This document shows positions 1-5,619 of a stretch of 10,220 bases of DNA, in pieces. A program made the position numbers and the translations under genes. The stretch is from contig JAKATS010000382.1 in NCBI GenBank assembly GCA_021818645.1, positions 1 to 10,220 of the forward strand, in the 5' to 3' direction. The notes beneath the pieces are model-generated. The model was not told the DNA's origin, did no database searches, and saw only the letters and a list, made by a program, of their open reading frames with translations. The stretch comes from Acidobacteriota bacterium. Lineage in GTDB: Bacteria; Acidobacteriota; Terriglobia; Terriglobales; SCQP01. Every line of letters starts with the position of its first letter. Positions within the stretch are counted from its first letter, which is position 1.

Positions 1-361
1 ATCTATCCAACAATGTAACGGTTTGCAATGCGTTGCGGCTAGCCAAGGGTCCTTGTTCTTCAGTTACACGGCCGCTGCGGATAGAATCTTCCACGCTGCG
101 TACCAACAATTGCGCTCCTAATTTTCCCGCCAGCCAATCACGAAAAATCAAGGTTTCGGAAAAATTATGGCCGGTGTCAATATGTAGCCAGGGCAGAGGG
201 GACTTGCCGGGGGCAAAGGCCTTGTGGGCCAAATGGGCCAGGGTAATTGAATCCTTGCCGCCGGAAAACAGAATGACAGGCCGCTCGAACTGTCCGGCCA
301 CCTCGCGCAGTATATATATGGCTTCATTTTCCAACTGCATTAGATGGTGCTGTATCGCCAT
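1..361 (-). CDS. cysD: Sulfate adenylyltransferase subunit 2 (CysD), 5' part only
   Basis: I translated the minus strand by hand. It gives 120 codons from an ATG at 361, then runs off the left edge. The frame starts MAIQHHLMQLENEAIYILRE and has the PP-loop SGGKDS at about residues 34–39. The CysD signatures HIDTGHNFSET and, later, EEQGPLASRN-LQT follow. CysD is the small, catalytic subunit of ATP sulfurylase; with the GTPase CysN it makes adenosine phosphosulfate in the cytosol from sulfate and ATP. The N-terminus lines up with E. coli CysD without missing residues, which supports this ATG. An in-frame TTG lies 18 bases further upstream, and no clear Shine-Dalgarno precedes either. The gene follows the upxY-like gene by 61 AT-rich bases on the same strand. 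By eye its G+C is lower than that of the genes to the right. The product could serve assimilation or sulfation of a polysaccharide; the rest of the operon is not visible. Confidence 0.92.
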   Translation of the reverse strand, partial: MAIQHHLMQLENEAIYILREVAGQFERPVILFSGGKDSITLAHLAHKAFAPGKSPLPWLHIDTGHNFSETLIFRDWLAGKLGAQLLVRSVEDSIRSGRVTEEQGPLASRNALQTVTLLDR

Positions 362-422
362 GAATTGCCCAAAGAACAAGACTCGATTAAATTAATTATC
401 CTAAATTTTACAAAGGAATGTG

Positions 423-1022
423 CTAGGTTGCATGGACCAAGCGTTGATTTCCGGCCGGGTATGTATGCAGCGGTCGGACCCAAGTGGCATCGGGGAGGGT
501 AATTTTGACGCCACCGTTGATAGCGGAAACCGCCAGCGCCACTGCGTTTTTTTCCTTGCGGATCAGGCGGCCCTGGGCGCCGCGCATTGGGCCGTCTATA
601 ATTTCCACTTCATCGCCCAATTGCACCGTGGGCAGGGGGTCGAACTGCAGGCCGCTGGTGAGTAATTGCTGAATGGCCGCAATTTCATGCTCATGGACTA
701 CAGCGGGGCGATGGTCCTGGGTCACGAACCAGAGGAACCCCGGCGCCTGGACGGCCCGGTAGCGATCAGTTTCCCGCAGCCGGACAAAAACGTAGGAGGG
801 AAACAAGGGCAGATCGAGCAGCTTGCGCCGGTCGCTCCAGCGCCGCCAACTGCGGTAGGTGGGCAGAAACACCTCCCAACCGCGCTGCTGATAAAAATCC
901 CGAACCTTGTGCTCGTAATGGGAGCGGGTGTAACCGGCCAGCCATTGGCCAGGAGAGGTATTATCGCCGGGCAAACCTCCGGCCTGAGAGTCACAGACTC
1001 TGTTTTGTGATGCGTCTGGCAA
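423..1022 (-). CDS. NusG-paralog transcription antiterminator, UpxY type
   Basis: The 199-residue product has a NusG N-terminal domain at about residues 25–122, including the characteristic LPLFPSYVFVRL stretch (71–82). A KOW domain follows at about 135–178 (GDEVEIIDGPMRGAQGRL, then a VKITLP strand). NusG paralogs of the RfaH/UpxY/LoaP group bind elongating RNA polymerase and help it read through long operons, often for surface polysaccharides. Core NusG usually sits beside secE and ribosomal protein genes. This one instead precedes cysD, so a specialised paralog is the better reading. The start is TTG, supported by GGAGG nine bases upstream; no ATG or GTG fits near the N-terminus. About 24 residues precede the NGN domain and look unstructured. 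The gene has its own 198-base leader with a candidate promoter and a hairpin. No UpxZ-like partner is seen. The UpxY-like call is family-level; the exact target operon is inferred. Confidence 0.87.
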   Translation of the reverse strand: MPDASQNRVCDSQAGGLPGDNTSPGQWLAGYTRSHYEHKVRDFYQQRGWEVFLPTYRSWRRWSDRRKLLDLPLFPSYVFVRLRETDRYRAVQAPGFLWFVTQDHRPAVVHEHEIAAIQQLLTSGLQFDPLPTVQLGDEVEIIDGPMRGAQGRLIRKEKNAVALAVSAINGGVKITLPDATWVRPLHTYPAGNQRLVHAT

Positions 1023-1031
1023 ACCAGACCC

Positions 1032-1036
1032 CCTCC
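1032..1036 (-). promoter_or_regulatory. Strong Shine-Dalgarno for the upxY-like gene
   Basis: The minus strand reads GGAGG inside a longer G-rich run, with nine bases between it and the TTG at 1022. This decides the TTG start. It stands out because the other gene starts in the window show no comparable ribosome-binding site. Confidence 0.7.
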
Positions 1037-1060
1037 CCGGGTTCCTTTACGGGAACCAGG
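1037..1060 (-). promoter_or_regulatory. Leader hairpin abutting the upxY ribosome-binding site
   Basis: On the minus strand GGTTCC and GGAACC form a perfect 6-bp stem (1052–1057 with 1040–1045) around a 6-base loop. Beyond one mismatch, two more C–G pairs extend the stem to 1037–1060, ending directly against the GGAGG. No U-run follows, so it is not a classical terminator. An RNA element controlling translation or polymerase pausing in the upxY leader is possible. UpxY and LoaP proteins are known to act on leader RNA of polysaccharide operons, but recognition of this hairpin is inference. Confidence 0.45.
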
Positions 1061-1111
1061 CTAGTTTCACACTTCCGCTTCTCCATCGAGTCTTTGGGAA
1101 GATACAGGATG

Positions 1112-1140
1112 ATTCAGCGAATGAGAAATCAATCTGTCAA
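1112..1140 (-). promoter_or_regulatory. Candidate sigma-70 promoter for the upxY-like gene
   Basis: The minus strand has a perfect -35 hexamer TTGACA (1135–1140), a 17-base spacer, and CTGAAT (1112–1117) as a weak -10 box (three of six consensus bases). It would start transcription about 85 bases before the TTG codon. A second weaker candidate, TTGACC, lies about 36 bases further upstream with a poor -10. The 198-base gap after hldD makes a separate promoter likely, but the exact boxes are uncertain. Confidence 0.35.
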
Positions 1141-1178
1141 ACCAAAGAGTAGCCCAGTTGCAAAGGCCGGGTCAAGGA

Positions 1179-1195
1179 GTTTTCCCTTAGAAAAC
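1179..1195. repeat. Short perfect inverted repeat upstream of the upxY promoter
   Basis: GTTTTC and GAAAAC (1179–1184 and 1190–1195) form perfect 6-base arms around five bases. The repeat lies in the gap between the end of hldD and the candidate upxY promoter. No T-run follows on either strand, so it is not a convincing terminator. It could be a small operator or chance. Confidence 0.25.
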
Positions 1196-1220
1196 ACTAA
1201 TGAGTGAACCATATTCGAGA

Positions 1221-2204
1221 TCAGGCAAGGGTAAGCCTGACACCAAGATTCAAGGCCGCAGGCTGGCGCCGGTAACCGGCTTGCCGCAGAAGCTGTGGAT
1301 CGGCCTGGGTGTAATGCTGATAGCGGCCCTGCAGGTCGCCGGGGAAGGGAATGTAGTGGATTTGGAGCGGCAAATCCACTGCCGCAGCCACCGCCGCAGC
1401 CATTTCATTGAAACTATGGCTGGCGCCGGTGCCGGCATTGAAAATGCCGTGATGAACCGGCGGTGCAGAGTTCGCCGAAGCGGGCAGCGGTTCACCCTGG
1501 GTATCCGCCAAGCCGGCAAAAAACAGGTTCATGCGGCAAAGATCGCCGACGAAGACAAAGTCTCGCCGCTGTTCGCCATCCGGGTAGCCTCCCGAGCCGA
1601 CAAAGAGCCGGATGGTTCCGGTTTCCCGCAGCTCATGGGCGAAATGGTGCGCGGTCGAGGCCATTCTGCCTTTATGCTGCTCGCGCGGGCCATAGACGTT
1701 GAAATAGCGCAGACCCACCACGGTGGATTCGGCGGCCGGCAGAATGCGGCGCACGTAGTTGTCAAACAAGAGTTTGGAATAACCATATATATTCAGTGGA
1801 TTTTCATTTTCCGGCTGCTCGGCAAAGTTCCGGCTCAGCCCGTAAACCGCGGCGGACGAGGCATAGATGAACGGAATGCGATGGCGCAGGGCGAAGTGCA
1901 GCAGTTCCCTGGAATAGGTAAAGTTGTTGTCGAGCATGTAGCGGCCGTCGTCTTCGAGAGTGTTGGAGCAGGCTCCCTGATGGAAGATGGCGCGAATGGC
2001 GGAGGCCGGCGGGCGATCGGCCAGAATATTCTGCCGGAAATCGTCCAGATCAACAAAATCGCTGATTTGCGCGCCCAGCAAATTGCGGAACTTGGAGGCG
2101 GGCTGGAGGCGGTCCACGCAGAGGATGTCGGTGTGCCCCCAGGCATTGAGGGTGTGAATCAGATTGCTGCCGATGAAGCCGGCGCCGCCGGTGACGATGA
2201 ACAT
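1221..2204 (-). CDS. hldD: ADP-L-glycero-D-manno-heptose 6-epimerase (HldD)
   Basis: This 327-residue extended SDR protein aligns with E. coli HldD (RfaD) almost from end to end. It opens with the NAD(P)-binding TGGAGFIG (residues 5–12). It keeps ASSAAVYG (115–122), the catalytic pair in YGYSK (Y140, K144), RYFNVYGPRE (166–175), HKGRMAS (177–183) and RRDFVFVGD (213–221). HldD inverts C6 of ADP-D-glycero-D-manno-heptose to give the L form used in LPS core or other glycans. Two features are unusual. About 15–20 extra residues, rich in Ala, Pro and Ser, lie at 232–252 before GIFNAGTG. The C-terminus stops at GVRLTLA, several residues short of the usual YMAWLN-like tail. I checked the other two frames beyond this point and saw no restoring frameshift. 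The gene starts 24 bases after hldA on the same strand, so cotranscription is likely. The ATG has no obvious Shine-Dalgarno. Confidence 0.96.
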   Translation of the reverse strand: MFIVTGGAGFIGSNLIHTLNAWGHTDILCVDRLQPASKFRNLLGAQISDFVDLDDFRQNILADRPPASAIRAIFHQGACSNTLEDDGRYMLDNNFTYSRELLHFALRHRIPFIYASSAAVYGLSRNFAEQPENENPLNIYGYSKLLFDNYVRRILPAAESTVVGLRYFNVYGPREQHKGRMASTAHHFAHELRETGTIRLFVGSGGYPDGEQRRDFVFVGDLCRMNLFFAGLADTQGEPLPASANSAPPVHHGIFNAGTGASHSFNEMAAAVAAAVDLPLQIHYIPFPGDLQGRYQHYTQADPQLLRQAGYRRQPAALNLGVRLTLA

Positions 2205-2228
2205 GGGAATGAGAATTGAAGGCCGGGT

Positions 2229-3284
2229 TTAATTATAGGGAAGATCCGCCGGATTGCGCGCAGCCTGCCGCAGGCCGGCAAGATCAATCGGCACCGTACC
2301 CAGCCGGCCGACGACCACCCCGGCGGCCAGGTTGGCCAGCGCGAGCGCGTCCGGCAATGGCCAGCGGGCGGCGGCGGCGAGGGCCAGCAGGGCAATGACG
2401 GTATCGCCGGCGCCAGAGACATCACGCACCTCGCGCACCTGCGCCGGGAGGTGCAGGTCGTTTTCGGGGCGCGGCGCGACCAACGCGATGCCGTGCTCGC
2501 TGAGCGTGACGGTGAGGTACTCAAGCGCCAACGGCGCCAGCAGGGTTCGAGCGAGCTCCAGCAACTGCCGGGTGGTTGCGTCAAGACCGGAACTGAGAAC
2601 CGGTTCGGCCGCGGCCAACAGAGGACGACGGTCCGTAGCCAGCCCATGCAGGTGGACGGCCAGTTCGCCGAAGTTGGGGCAGAGCGTGGTGGCGCCGCGG
2701 TATTTGGTAAAATCCCGGCCTTTGGGATCGACCAGCACCGGAATCCCGCGGCGGCGGGCGGCGGCGATGAGCTGGCGGCAGACGGGTTCACTTGCCACGC
2801 CTTTGGCGTAGTCGGAGATGATGACGGCGGCGACGGAAGGGACCAGTTGGTCTAATTTTTTCAACAGGGCGGCGGATTCGGTTTCCGGAATGGGGTCGTT
2901 GCTTTCAACATCGAGGCGCAAAAGCTGCTGCCGGCCGGCCATGATGCGGGTTTTGCTGATGGTCGGATGGGAACAGCGGCAAAGATCGCCGGTCGGAATG
3001 CCGGCGGATTCGAGGAGCTGACCAAGCTGGGCTGCCTCATCATCGGCACCGATCAAGCCCGCGAGCTTGACCGGAACGCCCAATCCAGCCAGGTTCATGG
3101 CCACGTTGGCTGCGCCGCCGGGCGTGGCCGTCCGGCGGGCCGAGCGCAGAACCGGCACCGGGGCTTCGGGGGAAATGCGCTCGACCGCGCCCCACAGATA
3201 CTGGTCCAGCATGACATCTCCCACCACCAGGATCGGGTAGCGGCTAAAGTCGGTTTCGAGCAATTCCAAGAGTCGGGAAGCCAT
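2229..3284 (-). CDS. hldA: D-glycero-beta-D-manno-heptose-7-phosphate kinase (HldA)
   Basis: The 351-residue product is a PfkB/ribokinase-family sugar kinase of the RfaE1 type. The N-terminal signature GDVMLDQYLWG (22–32) is followed by ERISPEAPVPV (35–45), GGAANVAMNLAGLG (56–69) and GADDEA (79–84). VDPKGRDFTKYRGATTLCPN (185–204) is typical of heptose kinases. The DVSGAGDT motif (288–295) carries the expected catalytic Asp at 294. It phosphorylates heptose 7-phosphate at C1 on the way to ADP-heptose. E. coli HldE fuses this kinase to a nucleotidyltransferase; here the protein ends after the kinase, so a separate HldC is expected elsewhere. The family's usual TRGE-G-MTL segment reads TLSEHGIALV (260–269). 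The gene lies 24 bases after the PEBP-like gene and 24 bases before hldD, consistent with one operon. The ATG follows an AT-rich stretch with no clear ribosome-binding site. Confidence 0.95.
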   Translation of the reverse strand: MASRLLELLETDFSRYPILVVGDVMLDQYLWGAVERISPEAPVPVLRSARRTATPGGAANVAMNLAGLGVPVKLAGLIGADDEAAQLGQLLESAGIPTGDLCRCSHPTISKTRIMAGRQQLLRLDVESNDPIPETESAALLKKLDQLVPSVAAVIISDYAKGVASEPVCRQLIAAARRRGIPVLVDPKGRDFTKYRGATTLCPNFGELAVHLHGLATDRRPLLAAAEPVLSSGLDATTRQLLELARTLLAPLALEYLTVTLSEHGIALVAPRPENDLHLPAQVREVRDVSGAGDTVIALLALAAAARWPLPDALALANLAAGVVVGRLGTVPIDLAGLRQAARNPADLPYN

Positions 3285-3308
3285 GAATCGAAATCATTAT
3301 ATATGCGG

Positions 3309-3881
3309 TCAGCGGCTGAAGCGGGCTTGCAGGCTGGTTTGGGCGAGAATATGCCCGCGCAATGCATGAAACAATTCGCGATATTGCATGCCGCTTGGAA
3401 TATTTAGTTTTGCGTTTAAAGCATAAAGCGTCAGTTGATATATATGCTCCGGTCCCGGCGGCGGGCAAGGGCCGGAATATCCGATTTTTCCATACGAGTT
3501 GCGGCCCTGTTTTACGCCGCTGGAAAGTTTGGCCTGATGGGCCAAGTGCTGCGGCAAGCCCCGGACATCCGGGTTGATGCCGTACACCAGCCAATGCACA
3601 AAATTCTGGCTGCTGCGATCCACCAGGACCAAAGCCCAGCCTTTGGTTCCTGACGGAAAACCCGTCCATGAAACAGCGGGTGAAAAATTCGCCCCTTCGC
3701 AGGTAGCGCTTTTGGGCACGGAACCGTTGACGGCAAACCCTGGGGCCAAAAGAGTTATCCCTGGGCTGGTGGTGTAATTTTTTTTGAGGGTGGCCGGTTT
3801 GGCGCAGGCGATAAAGCCGGCGAAAATCGCGACTGCCAGGAAGAGCCAAACACGATGTAAACCTGAATGATTCAATGGCAT
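3309..3881 (-). CDS. PEBP/YbhB-family protein, probable lipoprotein
   Basis: The 190-residue product begins with a short basic stretch and a hydrophobic segment (about 11–25) ending in FIAC at 23–26. This could be a lipobox with Cys26, though Phe at -3 is unusual; simple signal-peptide cleavage is the alternative. The remainder matches the phosphatidylethanolamine-binding (Raf kinase inhibitor-like) family: SPAVSWTGFP (67–76), FVHWLVYGINP (94–104), then GRNSYGKIGYSGPCPPPGP (126–144) and HIYQLTLYAL (146–155). The ligand-site histidines of HW (96) and EHIY (146) remain. The usual DPDAP motif is degenerate, reading VDRSSQ (87–92). Cys61 and Cys139 could form a disulfide in the periplasm. Bacterial members have no well-established reaction. 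The start overlaps the end of queG by 10 bases, implying translational coupling, and hldA follows after 24 bases. Family assignment is firm; export route and role are inferred. Confidence 0.88.
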   Translation of the reverse strand: MPLNHSGLHRVWLFLAVAIFAGFIACAKPATLKKNYTTSPGITLLAPGFAVNGSVPKSATCEGANFSPAVSWTGFPSGTKGWALVLVDRSSQNFVHWLVYGINPDVRGLPQHLAHQAKLSSGVKQGRNSYGKIGYSGPCPPPGPEHIYQLTLYALNAKLNIPSGMQYRELFHALRGHILAQTSLQARFSR

Positions 3882-4978
3882 GACGTTTCTTCTTCGGCCT
3901 CGGCTGCCCGGCGCAACCGCTCAAGGGACCACTCAGCCTGTTCACGCACCATTGCGATCGAATGAGCGGCCAAGCGCTGAAGAATCGGAATGAATCGGGG
4001 TTGGCCGCTGTTGCCCATGGCCAGCGCGATATTGCGCAGCCAGCCTGAATACTTGACCCGGCTCATGGCCGAAGGGCGGAAAAATGCACGAAATTCCGCT
4101 TCGCTCCAGCCGGCCAAAGTTTCGAGGTCGGGTAAAAAGAGCTCCGGCCGGGGTTGGAATTCAGCCGCCAGGGTGCGGGGAGATTTGCGGTTCCAGGGAC
4201 AAACGTCCTGGCAAATATCGCAGCCAAAGATGTTCCGGCCCATGGGAGCGCGGATAGATTCAGCAATCGGGCCGCGGTTTTCGATATTCCAGTAGGCCAG
4301 ACATCGGCTGGCGTCCATTTTGTAAGGCGTATCGAGGGCGCCAGTCGGACAGGCTTCGATGCAGCGCCGGCAACTGCCACAGCGGTCGGGAAGAGGCGTA
4401 GCAGAGGGCAAAGAAAGCGACAGCACCAGCGCACCCAAAAAGCAGAAAGAACCACCCCGGGGATGAATGAGGCAGGTATTTTTGCCGATCCAGCCCAGAC
4501 CCGCATGGCGAGCATAGACGCGCTCGAGCAGAGGCCCGGTATCCACAAAAATTTTCAGCTCCGGCTGGGCATCGTGGGCCAATTCGCGGATGCGCTCGGA
4601 CAACCGCTGGAGTTTTTTGCGCAAGATCTCGTGGTAGTCGCCGTTGCCCCAGGCATAGCGTGAAACCCATCCGCGCCCGACGGCGCCGGCGGCTGGAATC
4701 TCGGTTGAGCGGGGCGCCGGGGCATCGTAAATAAGCGCGCAGCAGACCACCGATCGGGCCCATGGCAGGACGTTGCGAATGTCTTCGCGAAGATAGGGCG
4801 CCGGCCGGTTGGGCTCTTCGCCGGCTGTCTTGCGCGCCAGGTATTCCATGGTGGCCGCGCGGCCCTGTTCGATCCAGGGAGCGAAGTGGTTGAGTTCGGG
4901 CAGCGCCTCAGCGGGCGCTATGCCGGCCCGGTCAAACCCCAGTTCAACCGCGGCGGCAAGAATGTCCTGGGAGAGCAT
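3872..4978 (-). CDS. queG: Epoxyqueuosine reductase (QueG)
   Basis: This 368-residue enzyme reduces epoxyqueuosine in tRNA to queuosine, using cobalamin and two [4Fe-4S] clusters. The ferredoxin-like cysteines are CGSCRRCIEACP (C200, C203, C206, C210) and CDICQDVCPWN (C253, C256, C260). The catalytic region KIFVDTGPLLER contains Asp146, followed by GLGWIGKNT (160–168). RYAWGNGDYHEIL (107–119) carries the family YHE/YHD segment. The C-terminus has a HEAT-like stretch (about 315–357), shorter than in some homologs. The ATG gives an N-terminus of normal length (LGFDRAGIAPAE), though no clear Shine-Dalgarno precedes it. queG heads a minus-strand run and diverges from the carbonic-anhydrase-like gene across about 70 bases. 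Its stop lies within the start of the PEBP-like gene. QueG modifies tRNAs that include those for His and Asp, whose synthetases are encoded nearby; this may be coincidental. Confidence 0.96.
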   Translation of the reverse strand: MLSQDILAAAVELGFDRAGIAPAEALPELNHFAPWIEQGRAATMEYLARKTAGEEPNRPAPYLREDIRNVLPWARSVVCCALIYDAPAPRSTEIPAAGAVGRGWVSRYAWGNGDYHEILRKKLQRLSERIRELAHDAQPELKIFVDTGPLLERVYARHAGLGWIGKNTCLIHPRGGSFCFLGALVLSLSLPSATPLPDRCGSCRRCIEACPTGALDTPYKMDASRCLAYWNIENRGPIAESIRAPMGRNIFGCDICQDVCPWNRKSPRTLAAEFQPRPELFLPDLETLAGWSEAEFRAFFRPSAMSRVKYSGWLRNIALAMGNSGQPRFIPILQRLAAHSIAMVREQAEWSLERLRRAAEAEEETSCH

Positions 4979-5048
4979 AGGAAAAGCGGCGATGCGAGGC
5001 TGAACTCTTGGCTAACATGATACGCTGAGATTTTTGCGGGAAGATTCT

Positions 5049-5579
5049 GTGTTGATCAGCTATCGCGGCCACCGGCCGGCTGTTGCGGCCTCAGCCTTCA
5101 TTGAAACCACAGCCCGGATCATTGGCGATGTCACCATTGGCGAGGACGCCAGCATCTGGTTTTATGCCGTGATCCGCGGCGATGTCAGCTCGATCCACAT
5201 TGGCCGTGAAACCAACATTCAGGACCATTGCGTGCTGCACGGCATGAAAGACCGGTTTTCGGTTGCGCTAGGCAATCGGGTTACCGTTGGTCATTCCGCC
5301 ACGCTGCATGGGTGCGCGATCGAAGATGAATGCCTGATCGGCATGGGCGCGATTGTGCTCAACGGAGCGCGGATCGGCCGCGGATCGATTGTAGGCGCCG
5401 GGGCGCTGGTACCTGAAGGCCTGCAAGTGCCTCCGGGGTCGCTCTGCCTGGGACTGCCGGCCAAGGTGGTGCGGCCGCTCACCGCCGAAGAAGCCGCATC
5501 CATCGGCCGTTATGCCGATAACTACCTGGGCTATAAGGCGCAGTATCTGGCGGAAGCCGCGATGCAGCGCCAAGCCTGA
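5049..5579 (+). CDS. Gamma-carbonic-anhydrase-like hexapeptide-repeat protein
   Basis: The product folds as a left-handed beta-helix with repeated IG/VG hexapeptides (for example GDVTIGEDASIW and GARIGRGSIVGAGALV). From the GTG start it has 176 residues. It keeps the three zinc histidines (about H64, H82, H87 in QDHCVLHG and VGHSATLHG) and IRGD (R43, D45). NIQ (N56, Q58) is also present. This places it with gamma-class carbonic anhydrase-like proteins such as YrdA/PaaY, possibly hydrating CO2 or acting as a bound-metal scaffold. It lacks the acidic loop of archaeal Cam. The start is uncertain. GTG at 5049 follows GGGAAG closely and gives the usual short N-terminus (LISYRGHRP). TTG at 5034 would add five residues, and TTG at 5052 is also possible. 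The gene diverges from queG and precedes hisS by about 40 bases, so it may lead that operon. Activity is not proven by sequence. Confidence 0.9.
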   Translation: MLISYRGHRPAVAASAFIETTARIIGDVTIGEDASIWFYAVIRGDVSSIHIGRETNIQDHCVLHGMKDRFSVALGNRVTVGHSATLHGCAIEDECLIGMGAIVLNGARIGRGSIVGAGALVPEGLQVPPGSLCLGLPAKVVRPLTAEEAASIGRYADNYLGYKAQYLAEAAMQRQA

Positions 5580-5619
5580 AATTTTCCGCAGTTTTTACAG
5601 ATTGATATAAATACAATTC

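Noticed and set aside
362..422. A separate promoter for cysD in the AT-rich spacer
   Set aside because: GATAAT could serve as a -10 box, but the matching -35 position is poor. Read-through from upxY explains cysD expression equally well.
1200..2219. A 339-codon open frame on the plus strand opposite hldD
   Set aside because: It lies wholly opposite hldD, which matches its family along nearly its full length. The plus-strand translation has no recognisable domain and is explained by G+C-rich codon bias.
2229..2240. A perfect TATAAT on the minus strand at the hldA stop codon, as an hldD promoter
   Set aside because: No -35-like hexamer lies 16–18 bases upstream, and the sequence encodes the final hldA codons. 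A similar TATAAT before hldA (3296–3301) fails the same test.
309..3443. Repeated ATATAT runs (near 311, 1785, 3300 and 3437) in otherwise G+C-rich DNA
   Set aside because: Three lie within coding sequence and fit Ile-Tyr codons. The other is a short spacer run. They share no flanking sequence that would indicate a common site.
4979..5048. Divergent promoters between queG and the carbonic-anhydrase-like gene
   Set aside because: Promoters must exist near here, but I found no hexamer pair with acceptable spacing on either strand, so no specific site is called.
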